Origin: Pseudomonadota bacterium
Lineage (GTDB): Bacteria; Desulfobacterota; Desulfobulbia; Desulfobulbales; JAHJIY01
Direction of reading: 5' to 3'
Length of the DNA stretch: 51,872 nucleotides
NCBI GenBank assembly: GCA_018823175.1
Contig: JAHJIY010000001.1
Location: forward strand, 1-51,872
Shown: piece after piece, positions 18,260 to 26,665 of the stretch
Layout of the letters: every line of letters starts with the position of its first letter
Position numbering within the stretch: the first letter of the stretch is position 1
The notes under the pieces: generated by a model
Database searches by the model: none
Seen by the model: the letters and a program-made list of their open reading frames with translations, nothing else
Told to the model about the DNA's origin: nothing
Position numbers and translations under genes: made by a program

Positions 18260-19150
18260 ATGTTCAAAAAAATATATATTGAGATCACCAACCGCTGCAA
18301 CCTCGCCTGCAGTTTCTGTCAACCAAGCTGCCGCCCCCAGGCTTTCATGCCGTCGGCAACTTTTACAGAAATACTGCGTCGCATCTGCGGTCACACCAAA
18401 CATATCTCCCTGCATGTCCTCGGCGAGGCGTTGCTCCATCCAGATCTTGAGCTTTTTCTGGCCATGAGCCTGGAATATGGCCTGCGGGTCAATCTCTCCA
18501 CCAACGGGGTCATGCTGGCCCGCAACCAGACGATACTGCTGCGGCAACCGGCACTGCGGCAGATCAATATTTCCCTGCACAGTTTTGAACAATCAGGACC
18601 AGAATCCGCCCTGGACTCTTACCTGGCCGAGATTTTTACCTTTATTGCAGCGGCGGTCCCAGCCTCTCCCCTTTTCATTAACTTACGAATGTGGAACCTG
18701 GGACAGACATCCCTACCCGACGAACAAGACCTTAACCACCGGATCCTCAATCGACTGGAAAATCATTTTGGCCTACTCATCCCGTTTCCCGAGGTTCTCA
18801 CCACCAAACGCGGCATCACTCTGGCCCCGCAGATTTTTTTGAGCCGGGAGCCCCGCTTCACCTGGCCCCATGCCCCGGCGCCTGATCTGGGCCCTACCGG
18901 CTATTGCCGGGGACTAAATGATCATATCGCCATTCTGGTCGATGGGACAGTAGTGCCATGCTGCCTGGACGCCGAGGCCGACATTGCCCTGGGCAACATC
19001 CTGCACGAAACTCTGCCGGAAATACTTGCCGGCACCCGCGCCACTATTATCAGAGAAGGATTTGCCCGGCAGCAGGTCCTGGATCCGGTCTGCCGGCGGT
19101 GCACTTACCGGCAGCGATTCCAACGCGACATCAAAAGGTTATTTGTTTGA
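18260..19150 (+). CDS. Radical SAM protein with SPASM-like C-terminus
   Basis: A 296-residue protein. The radical SAM [4Fe-4S] motif CNLACSFC (Cys13, Cys17, Cys20) is at the N-terminus, followed by HVLGEALLHPDL and NLSTNGV as in the family's barrel. The C-terminal part has CCLDAEADIALGNIL and VCRRC, cysteines placed as in a truncated SPASM/twitch domain that binds an extra cluster. Family members modify peptides or act in cofactor biosynthesis; no precursor peptide gene is visible next to it. Its last 12 bases overlap the end of the convergent cNMP/PilZ gene. Confidence 0.88.
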   Translation: MFKKIYIEITNRCNLACSFCQPSCRPQAFMPSATFTEILRRICGHTKHISLHVLGEALLHPDLELFLAMSLEYGLRVNLSTNGVMLARNQTILLRQPALRQINISLHSFEQSGPESALDSYLAEIFTFIAAAVPASPLFINLRMWNLGQTSLPDEQDLNHRILNRLENHFGLLIPFPEVLTTKRGITLAPQIFLSREPRFTWPHAPAPDLGPTGYCRGLNDHIAILVDGTVVPCCLDAEADIALGNILHETLPEILAGTRATIIREGFARQQVLDPVCRRCTYRQRFQRDIKRLFV

Positions 19151-20257
19151 CAGGCCTACCGCGTTGATGAAAAATATCATCGACCCACGTAGTTTTGGAG
19201 GCATTTCATTGAATTGAACACCAAGGGCATAGGTTTGTTGACGGTCGATCTCCGTTTCACTGCACCAGGTAATCTTTCCCATAATCGACACATCAATAGA
19301 TTCATCCGGCAGGCTGACCCGCAGCTTGGTTTTCCGGCCAAGAATATCATTAATCGGAATATCCCGGTATCTCGGATCAACAACAATACGGGCGCCGCCC
19401 AGAGAAATATCTCTCGAGAAGCCTTTGACCGTGAGCGGATGACGACCCGGCACCGGATCAATGATATCGAGACTTAAGTTTATTGACAGGTGCCGACGCG
19501 AGGTTTTCCGGAAGAATTTCGCCGGTTTTTCCGCATCCGGAAGCAGCTGGTATTTGACCAGTTTATTAATGCCGATTTTCAGGTCCGGTTGTTCCTTGCA
19601 TAGAGCAAGAAAACCCTCCTTGCTGATCTTCAGTAATTCGACATCACTCGTGGCCCTGACCAGATAGGGTGCCGGTCTTTTTACCTCACAAGGAAAGTAG
19701 TCGCCGAAATGATCGTTTGCCTTCAGAAACTGAATCACGTTATCTTCTTCCCCTTCTTTTTCAACGGGGGATTTAACCAGTTCGCCCGAGATCACAAAAA
19801 AGAAAGAATCTTCCGGGTCACCAGAGGGCTGGACGATTTCATCGGCCTTGACCTTAATCTTCTCCAGATGGGATAAGGTCGACCGTAACTCCTGGTAAGA
19901 CATTTTAGCAAAGCATTCGGCAATGACCGAATTATGAGAGTCTTTCCGGCGAAGCTGCGAGTGCAGACAGCGAAAGTCGTATGGAGCAGGTTTGACAATT
20001 CCCCAGAGTTCAAACAAGGCGGCAATCGCATGCAGAGTTTCACCTTCTGCCATAAAAAACTCATAAGCTTTACGATATCTTTTGCTGGCGCTCACGAAGG
20101 AACGCTCCTTTTTAAGGAAATCGGCAAACAATCTGTTGACGAACGGGTTGTCGGGATATTCGACCAGAAGTTTCCGGTACTCTCCCTCCCGATTTATGGT
20201 TATCGCCCCCCTGATCAGACTTTCAATTATGCTGATGGCCGATTGTTCTTTAAACAT
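19139..20257 (-). CDS. Cyclic-nucleotide-binding and PilZ domain protein
   Basis: A 372-residue cytoplasmic protein. Residues 1-120 are helical. Residues about 125-235 form a cNMP-binding domain (PSGDPEDSFFFVISGELVK, GDYFPCEVKRPAPYLVRATSDVELLKI). Residues about 245-368 form a PilZ domain: the RRHLS start, SRDISLGGARI and the following strands fit the c-di-GMP-binding pattern RxxxR...D/NxSxxG, although the first Arg spacing is not fully clear. It could integrate cAMP and c-di-GMP, which is notable given the CHASE2 cyclase in the same window. It is transcribed alone, convergent with the radical SAM gene. Confidence 0.88.
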   Translation of the reverse strand: MFKEQSAISIIESLIRGAITINREGEYRKLLVEYPDNPFVNRLFADFLKKERSFVSASKRYRKAYEFFMAEGETLHAIAALFELWGIVKPAPYDFRCLHSQLRRKDSHNSVIAECFAKMSYQELRSTLSHLEKIKVKADEIVQPSGDPEDSFFFVISGELVKSPVEKEGEEDNVIQFLKANDHFGDYFPCEVKRPAPYLVRATSDVELLKISKEGFLALCKEQPDLKIGINKLVKYQLLPDAEKPAKFFRKTSRRHLSINLSLDIIDPVPGRHPLTVKGFSRDISLGGARIVVDPRYRDIPINDILGRKTKLRVSLPDESIDVSIMGKITWCSETEIDRQQTYALGVQFNEMPPKLRGSMIFFINAVGLSNK

Positions 20258-20425
20258 GTTTTATCTAGAGTTCAGGTTGCCGGTTTTATCGGACCAGATT
20301 AAGTATCCGACGATCCTTTTAATTAATCCAAAACCTGGTTGTTTCCTGTCTTAAATTGCCCATTTCATGGCCCCCCCGAGGCAACATGATATTCGGACTA
20401 ATCACTGCTATAAAACTGCCATATC

Positions 20426-20466
20426 TAAAAACAAACCAGGGCACAGAATTTCTTGATGCCCTGGCA
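20426..20466 (-). terminator. Intrinsic terminator of the universal stress protein gene
   Basis: Read on the minus strand, CCAGGGCA (complement of 20457-20464) and TGCCCTGG (complement of 20436-20443) form an 8-bp stem, followed by TTTGTTTTTA. It lies about 30 bases after the stop codon. Confidence 0.75.
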
Positions 20467-20495
20467 ATTAAAATTTAAACCAATCTCAACAGAAA

Positions 20496-20948
20496 TTATT
20501 TATAGGGATTTATCGTCATCACCGGACAAGGAGCCAGTTTGACGACCTTTTCCGCCACACTGCCGAAGAGGACCTTTTCCACCCCCTTGTAACCATGGGT
20601 TCCCATCACAATCAGATCTATTTTTTCCTGCCCGGCAAACTGCACAATCTCTTCGGCCACATCGCCGCTTAACACCGCAGACTTATAAAGCCCGGATCCT
20701 TTCATGTTTTCTTCGATAAAGTTTTCCATTTTCTTTTCGGCGCTTTGCACCATTTCCTCCTCAAATTGAGCCAGAGGCATATGAGGCACAAAAAATCCGG
20801 AATAATTATCAAAACTCTGAACTACAAAAGCCACCACCATCTCCGCCTCAAACTTCTTGGCCACATAAATGGCCGATTTTACAAGCTTCTGCGAATTTTC
20901 TGAAAAATCAACCGGCACCAAAATTTTTTTGATTTCCTTCATGTTCAC
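20496..20948 (-). CDS. Universal stress protein, UspA family
   Basis: A 150-residue protein covering a single Usp domain. It begins KKILVPVDFSENS and has the ATP-binding signature GTHGYKG...LFGSVAEKVV followed by PCPVMTI. This is the full length of the family, of the ATP-binding type. AGGAGAG precedes the ATG. It stands alone and has its own terminator. Its specific role cannot be told from sequence. Confidence 0.93.
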   Translation of the reverse strand: MNMKEIKKILVPVDFSENSQKLVKSAIYVAKKFEAEMVVAFVVQSFDNYSGFFVPHMPLAQFEEEMVQSAEKKMENFIEENMKGSGLYKSAVLSGDVAEEIVQFAGQEKIDLIVMGTHGYKGVEKVLFGSVAEKVVKLAPCPVMTINPYK

Positions 20949-21118
20949 TCTCCTTTGTCAAATGACTAATTCCGCATTTGATGTTTTTGCATAAATGGAA
21001 TAGACAAGTAGTGATGCGATCACGGCAAAATGCTATATTCCTTCCTACCTTTACGCTATCAAAACATTTTCTGAGTTGTCAAGCCGATTAATCCCCGCTT
21101 TTCGGGAGAACCATTTCG

Positions 21119-23098
21119 ATGTACGATCCGGATTTTCATCCCCGGCCAAAGATTGCCATGCGCGACATCTTCGGCCCGCAAGGCATTATCGCCGAAACCC
21201 TTGCCGGCTATGAATGCCGCCAGGGACAAATGCTAATGGCCGAAGCTATTGCCAAAGTACTGGACGAGGACCACCGAGGCCTCGGCGCCAAGCACGGTGA
21301 AATGCTACTGGTTGAGGCCGGCACCGGCATCGGCAAAACCCTGGCTTATCTGGTGCCCGCCGCCTTCAGCGGGCGCAAAGTAATAATTTCCACCGGCACC
21401 TTGAATCTACAGGACCAGATTCTGCACAAAGAAATACCCTTTATTCAGAAACATATCGATCCCAGCTTGACCGCGCTTTGCGTCAAAGGACGACAGAACT
21501 ATCTTTGTCTGCACCGTTGGTACCAATTGACCGCCAGCCCCCAAATTAAATTGTTCGCCGCACCGCAAGAAATTGACATCATCAATCGGTGGCTCGATGA
21601 AACCACCACCGGCGACCGGGCAGAACTGGAATGGCTGCCCGATGAATCACCGCTCTGGCGTTCAATCACCTCAACCACCAGCCAGTGTTTAGGCATCCAC
21701 TGCCCGGAATTGGCCTCCTGCTTTATTACCAAATTACGAAAAGAAGCGGCCCAGGCCCGCCTGTTAATCGTCAATCATCATCTTTTTTTCTCAGACCTGG
21801 CCCTGCGCCGCTTTGGCAACGCCGAAGTCCTGCCCCGTTACGAATCAGTCATTTTTGACGAGGCCCATCACATAGAGAATATCGCCACCCGCTACTTCGG
21901 GACCTCCTTCAGCCATTACCAGATACTGGACCTGACCCAGGACATCGAAACCCTGGCCCTCAATAATCTGCCCAAATCAGATCAGGATAAAACCATCCAG
22001 TTATCCCGAGCTCTGGCGACCCAAGCGGATCTTTTTGCCGCCTCATTCCCGACTGAAACCGGACGTTTTCCCTTACGGGAGATTATTGACCGGATGCCGT
22101 CGTGGTCGACTGCAGTAGAGACCCTGGCCGGACGCCTCAACGGTCTGGCGGTACATCTGGAGAAACTTTTATTGACCGGCGATTTATGGAGCGCCATGCT
22201 GCGCCGCTGCGAAGAATTAATCTCTAATCTGACCACCATTTCCGAGCAACACGACAGCTCATATGTCTACTGGCTGGAACGACGGGAAAGAACGGTTCTG
22301 CTTTCCGCCTCGCCCATCGAGATCGCCCCGGATCTGCAGAAATTTTTCTATGAGCAGGTGGCCAGCGCCGTTTTCACTTCCGCCACCATGACCACCAACA
22401 ACAAATTCAGCTATGTCCGGGACCGCCTGGGCCTGCCGCCCGACACCGAGACCCTGGCCTTGCCGACCCCCTTTAATTATCAGGAAAGAACCATGCTCTA
22501 TGTGCCGCCCGACCATTTCCCCTTGCCCGCCAGTCCGCATTACCCGGAGGCAGTGCAAAAAGAAATGGCCCAGATAATCCTGGCGGCCAGCGGTCGAACT
22601 TTAGCGTTATTCACCAGTGTAAAGGCGATGAAAAACTGTTATGATTACCTCGCTACCATCCTTCCTTATCCTGTTTTGGTGCAGGGAGACGCGCCCAAAT
22701 CGGTTCTTTTGGCCGAATTTAAAAGAAAAACACACTCCGTTTTGATGGCGGTAGCCAGTTTCTGGGAAGGAGTCGATGTCCCGGGTGAGGCCTTAAGTTG
22801 CGTAATTATCGACAAACTGCCCTTTGAGGTGCCGAGCGATCCGATTATAATGGCCCGGATAAAAAAAATTGAGGAAGACGGCGGCAAGCCTTTTTTTGAC
22901 TTTCAGGTGCCCCGCGCCGTGCTGACCTTGCGACAGGGAATCGGTCGACTGATGCGGACCTCTTCCGATCATGGTCTGCTGGCCATTATGGATGTCCGGC
23001 TCTTTGCCAAAAGCTACGGCCGGACCTTTTTAACAAGTCTGCCACCAAGTCCGGTCACCCGCAGCCTTGATGATGTCCGGGCATTTTTTAAAAACTAA
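21119..23098 (+). CDS. DinG-family ATP-dependent DNA helicase
   Basis: A 659-residue superfamily 2 helicase of the XPD/DinG group, 5'-3' on DNA. Walker A EAGTGIGKT is at about 66-74 and the DEAH box (FDEAHHIE) at about 246. Four cysteines at about 120, 129, 191 and 196-202 (CVKGRQNYLC, SQCLGIHC, SC) fit an iron-sulfur cluster site. The C-terminal helicase motif RQGIGRLMR is at about 604. Proteins like this unwind D-loops, R-loops or forked structures. It starts a plus-strand run and is followed 89 bases later by the polyprenyl synthase gene. Confidence 0.9.
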   Translation: MYDPDFHPRPKIAMRDIFGPQGIIAETLAGYECRQGQMLMAEAIAKVLDEDHRGLGAKHGEMLLVEAGTGIGKTLAYLVPAAFSGRKVIISTGTLNLQDQILHKEIPFIQKHIDPSLTALCVKGRQNYLCLHRWYQLTASPQIKLFAAPQEIDIINRWLDETTTGDRAELEWLPDESPLWRSITSTTSQCLGIHCPELASCFITKLRKEAAQARLLIVNHHLFFSDLALRRFGNAEVLPRYESVIFDEAHHIENIATRYFGTSFSHYQILDLTQDIETLALNNLPKSDQDKTIQLSRALATQADLFAASFPTETGRFPLREIIDRMPSWSTAVETLAGRLNGLAVHLEKLLLTGDLWSAMLRRCEELISNLTTISEQHDSSYVYWLERRERTVLLSASPIEIAPDLQKFFYEQVASAVFTSATMTTNNKFSYVRDRLGLPPDTETLALPTPFNYQERTMLYVPPDHFPLPASPHYPEAVQKEMAQIILAASGRTLALFTSVKAMKNCYDYLATILPYPVLVQGDAPKSVLLAEFKRKTHSVLMAVASFWEGVDVPGEALSCVIIDKLPFEVPSDPIIMARIKKIEEDGGKPFFDFQVPRAVLTLRQGIGRLMRTSSDHGLLAIMDVRLFAKSYGRTFLTSLPPSPVTRSLDDVRAFFKN

Positions 23099-23187
23099 CC
23101 ATGGCATGTCCTTAGCCTGCCTTCGAATATTGACCGCACCTCTGAAGAAAACAAGATTCAGATAAATATCAACCAATCCGACGACAT

Positions 23188-24180
23188 ATGGACCAGCAAG
23201 AATTACTAGCCGAACTCAAATCAAACGTCACCCAGATTGACCAGGTAATGCGCGATGATCTGTCGATTATTGACAGTCCTCAACTCAGCAAGATACTTAA
23301 TCATGCGATATTTAACGGCGGCAAGAGAGTACGGCCATTACTGGCTATTCTGGCGGCCGACCTTTGTGCATCCCAAAAAAAACAGAATCGCGATCAATTA
23401 TACAAACTGGCGATCACCCTTGAATATCTGCATGCCGCAAGCCTCCTGCATGACGATGTGATCGACAATGCCACGCAAAGGCGTGGGCAGCCATCGGCCA
23501 ACAAGGTCTGGGGCAGCACCTCGGTCATTCTGGCCGGTGATTATCTGCACACCCGGGCCATGACTATTGCCGGTACCGAGGGCGGCCCGAAATGTCTGGC
23601 CGTTATCGGTCGGGCCACCGCCGCCATGGTTGAGGCTGAATTCCTGCAAATGAAGACCGTTGACCAACGCAATACCTCAACCGATAACTATTTTGCCGTG
23701 TTAAATGGTAAAACCGCCGCCCTGATCAAGGCCGCCTGTGAAATCGGCGTCCTGTTTGCCGGAGGCAACAAAAACAAGCTCAAAAAACTCAGTACCTACG
23801 GCGCCAACCTGGGGCTGGCCTTTCAGATCATCGATGACTTGCTTGATTATTTGGGCGACCCGGCCCAGACCGGTAAAGCAGTAGGCAATGACCTGAGCGA
23901 AGGGAAATTAACCCTGCCCCTGATTCACACTCTTGAGCAGATCGACGGCCCGGATCATGCTCGGCTCTTAAAATTACTGGCGGGAGAAGCAGAACTCCAG
24001 ACCAAACATTTTGAACAGGTTCGTGCCCTGATCGCCCACCACCAGGGATTTGACTATGCCCGCCGGCAGGCCGAACAACTCATTGATTCCGCAGTCAGCC
24101 AGCTTGACACCTTTCCTGACAGCCGCCCCAAAGAAATCATGACCGGCCTGGCCCAATATGTATTGGAAAGAAAAAAATAG
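23188..24180 (+). CDS. Polyprenyl diphosphate synthase (IspB-like)
   Basis: A 330-residue trans-prenyltransferase. The first aspartate-rich motif is HDDVIDN (about 88) with RRGQPSANKVWG after it, and the second is IDDLLDY (about 215). The length fits long-chain all-trans polyprenyl synthases, which make the side chain of menaquinone or ubiquinone from FPP and IPP. The exact chain length is not readable by eye. It is followed after 2 bases by the deacetylase gene, so the two are probably co-transcribed. Confidence 0.92.
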   Translation: MDQQELLAELKSNVTQIDQVMRDDLSIIDSPQLSKILNHAIFNGGKRVRPLLAILAADLCASQKKQNRDQLYKLAITLEYLHAASLLHDDVIDNATQRRGQPSANKVWGSTSVILAGDYLHTRAMTIAGTEGGPKCLAVIGRATAAMVEAEFLQMKTVDQRNTSTDNYFAVLNGKTAALIKAACEIGVLFAGGNKNKLKKLSTYGANLGLAFQIIDDLLDYLGDPAQTGKAVGNDLSEGKLTLPLIHTLEQIDGPDHARLLKLLAGEAELQTKHFEQVRALIAHHQGFDYARRQAEQLIDSAVSQLDTFPDSRPKEIMTGLAQYVLERKK

Positions 24181-24182
24181 TC

Positions 24183-25142
24183 ATGCCTAAACCGCCGGCC
24201 CCAAGAAAAAAATCTGCCAAAAGAAAGAAAAAATCCACCGACCTCCTTTTACCCATCGCGATCTGGGCTTTTCTGGTCATTACCCTGGCGGCGTTGTTTT
24301 ATTTTATCTTTCTGCGCCCACATACAAGTCCAAACCTTAAAAAAACCGCAGGTTCAATTCACCGGGAGACACCACTTCATTTTGAGGAACCGGATACCTC
24401 GGTTGCCATAATAGAACCACCCAAAAAAATAGCTGTCCCGCCAAAGACCAATACCATCCAGAAAAAAGACGCCCCCCGGCCGGAATTACCGTTGATCGCC
24501 ATTGTGATCGACGACATGGGATTTAGAAAAAAATTCGGGGCCCAATTCATCAATCTTGACCTCAATCTGTCGTTCGCTTTTTTACCCTACGGCCCCTATT
24601 CAGCCAGCCAGGCCAATGACGCAGGTTTAGCAGGCCGGGATGTCCTTTTACATCTGCCAATGGAACCGACCTCCACCCAGTGGGATCCAGGACCCGGCGC
24701 TCTTTTACTGTCAATGAGTAAAAAAGATATCCATGACCGGGTTAAAAGGGATCTTGCTGCCATCCCCATGGCCATCGGCATCAATAATCATATGGGTTCC
24801 CGCTTCACCCAAAATCGCGAGGCCATGCATGATTTTCTTGAAATCGTCCAGCAGAAGGACCTTTTTTTCCTGGACAGCATGACCTCTCACAACAGTGTCG
24901 GCTATTATGTGGCCCAGAAAATGGGGATTAAAAGTGGCAAACGTAATGTTTTTCTGGACAACGAGCGTGATAAAACCAAAATAAAACAACAACTTCAAAC
25001 CCTACTTAAACTTGCCGAAAAAAAAGGTTGGGCCATCGGCATCGGTCACCCCTATGAAGAGACCCTGGCCGCGATAACAGATTACCGATCCACCCTGCAG
25101 GATCAAGCCAAAATAGTTAATATCCATAAATTGATGCATTAA
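24183..25142 (+). CDS. Divergent polysaccharide deacetylase family protein (YibQ-like)
   Basis: A 319-residue envelope protein. A basic N-terminus and one membrane segment (about 20-42) are followed by a Pro/Lys-rich linker and the divergent deacetylase (DUF610) domain from residue 104: IAIVIDDMG, LHLPMEPTS, INNHMGSRFT, FLDSMTSHNSV and GIGHPYEETL. These give the His and Asp positions expected for the family. It probably acts on a cell-wall or surface glycan in the periplasm; the substrate is not known. The gene starts 2 bases after the prenyl synthase stop. Confidence 0.9.
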   Translation: MPKPPAPRKKSAKRKKKSTDLLLPIAIWAFLVITLAALFYFIFLRPHTSPNLKKTAGSIHRETPLHFEEPDTSVAIIEPPKKIAVPPKTNTIQKKDAPRPELPLIAIVIDDMGFRKKFGAQFINLDLNLSFAFLPYGPYSASQANDAGLAGRDVLLHLPMEPTSTQWDPGPGALLLSMSKKDIHDRVKRDLAAIPMAIGINNHMGSRFTQNREAMHDFLEIVQQKDLFFLDSMTSHNSVGYYVAQKMGIKSGKRNVFLDNERDKTKIKQQLQTLLKLAEKKGWAIGIGHPYEETLAAITDYRSTLQDQAKIVNIHKLMH

Positions 25143-25339
25143 TCCCTGGAAATCCTCCCCTTTTTCCAAAGCTCCCCGTTCCACAAGCCACAGAGTAAAA
25201 AAATTCACCTCCATCAAAGATCAGCCCACAAGTCAAGTTACAGATAAGATCCCGAAATGTTAACTTAATTTGTTACTGCAATAATTTTGTTTACTTGCTA
25301 AACATTTAATTAATTAGTAAAAAACTGTTACAGGAGTTC

Positions 25340-26185
25340 ATGATGGAAAAAATAATCACCCTGACTACGGATTTTGGTTTGACCGACGAATATGTCGGGG
25401 TGATGAAAGGGGTGATTTTAGCCAGAGCGCCCGGCGCAAAAATCATTGATCTCACCCACGGCATCAGCTACCAGGATATCAGACAGGCGGCTTATGTTAT
25501 TCATTCCGCCTGCGGCTATTTCCCAGCCGGCACAATCCACATTATCGTAGTTGATCCCTGGGTCGGAAGCAGTAGGCGAATTGTCCTGCTTTCGTTTAAA
25601 GGACAACTGTTCCTGGCGCCGGACAACGGGGTCCTTACTCTGCTCCTGCAACAAAAAGAATTGGATGCGGCTTACGAGGTCACCTGTGAGGAGTTGTATC
25701 TCAAACCGGTCAGCCACACTTTTCACGGGCGTGATATATTTTCACCGGTGGCGGCCGCTTTAATTAACGGAATGACGCCGGAAGATGTCGGGCCGAGTAT
25801 TGACCCGAACAAATTGACGGTTCTCACCCTGCCGATCGTCGAAGTCAACCAGGCCCGCGGCAAGATCAAAGGTTCAGTCGTCAGAATTGATCATTTCGGT
25901 AACCTGATGACCAATATTCACCGGGACACCTGCCATGAATTATTCAGTGAAGATGAGAAAGACTCTGTTTTAGTGGTGATCAAAGGTCAAATCATCCACG
26001 GCCTACAAAGCTCCTACAGTAGTGTCGGCACCGGTTCCTTGCTGGCAATTTTCAGCAGCCGCGATTACTTAGAAATTGCCCTGAACCTGGGAAACGCCTC
26101 TGAACAACTTAACGCCAATATCGGCGAGGAAGTTACGATATCCTTTGATAAACCAATTTTGTCCCTTTACAAAGGTACGGTTTAG
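25340..26185 (+). CDS. SAM hydroxide adenosyltransferase family protein (DUF62)
   Basis: A 281-residue protein that starts ITLTTDFGLTDEYVGVMKG, the signature of the SAM hydrolase/fluorinase-like family, and continues with DLTHGI, VVDPWVG, HGRDIFSPVAA and RIDHFGNLMTNI. Members split S-adenosylmethionine with water to adenosine and methionine; the fluorinase-specific loop is not evident. ACAGGAG precedes the ATG. It is followed, 35 bases later, by an ArsR-type regulator. Confidence 0.92.
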   Translation: MMEKIITLTTDFGLTDEYVGVMKGVILARAPGAKIIDLTHGISYQDIRQAAYVIHSACGYFPAGTIHIIVVDPWVGSSRRIVLLSFKGQLFLAPDNGVLTLLLQQKELDAAYEVTCEELYLKPVSHTFHGRDIFSPVAAALINGMTPEDVGPSIDPNKLTVLTLPIVEVNQARGKIKGSVVRIDHFGNLMTNIHRDTCHELFSEDEKDSVLVVIKGQIIHGLQSSYSSVGTGSLLAIFSSRDYLEIALNLGNASEQLNANIGEEVTISFDKPILSLYKGTV

Positions 26186-26220
26186 TATTAAATTAAATCA
26201 TTAAATAGAAAGGAGCACAA

Positions 26221-26505
26221 GTGGACGATAATCAGGTCAATACGATAGCGGCATTACTTAAAACCATGTCACACCCGATACGGTTAAAGATTCTTTGTCT
26301 GCTACAGGAAAAGGAAATGACGGTTGGGGACATTCGCGAAGAGGTTCAGACCACTAACGCCAATGTCTCGCAACATCTGTCAATCCTCCGAAATCAAGGA
26401 ATTATCTCCTTCAGGAAAGAATCTAATTTCATCTATAATAAAATAGCTGACCAACGGGTTCTTGAGCTGATGACCAGTATGCGCAAATTATATTGCAACA
26501 GTTAG
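26221..26505 (+). CDS. ArsR-type winged-helix transcriptional regulator
   Basis: A 94-residue DNA-binding protein. It has the ArsR HTH: MSHPIRLKILCLL, VGDIREEVQTTNANVSQHLSILRNQGII (recognition helix), and the wing FRKESNFIYNKI. The metal-binding CxCxxC of classic ArsR is absent. The start is GTG at 26221, supported by AAAGGAG six bases upstream. It lies 160 bases before the MMPL exporter operon on the same strand and may regulate that operon; this is inference from position. Confidence 0.9.
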   Translation: MDDNQVNTIAALLKTMSHPIRLKILCLLQEKEMTVGDIREEVQTTNANVSQHLSILRNQGIISFRKESNFIYNKIADQRVLELMTSMRKLYCNS

Positions 26506-26665
26506 GGCTTCAGGAATTTCCACCACCTGCCCGCCGCACATAGCTTGCCATTTTTTTCTTGACCGGATTATAGGCCTGTTACCACTCCGATTTAATTTTA
26601 CTGCGTGCCATGAAAGTACCCAAGGGGTTTGCCCCAAAGACCTATATTAACTGACGGAGAAGAAA

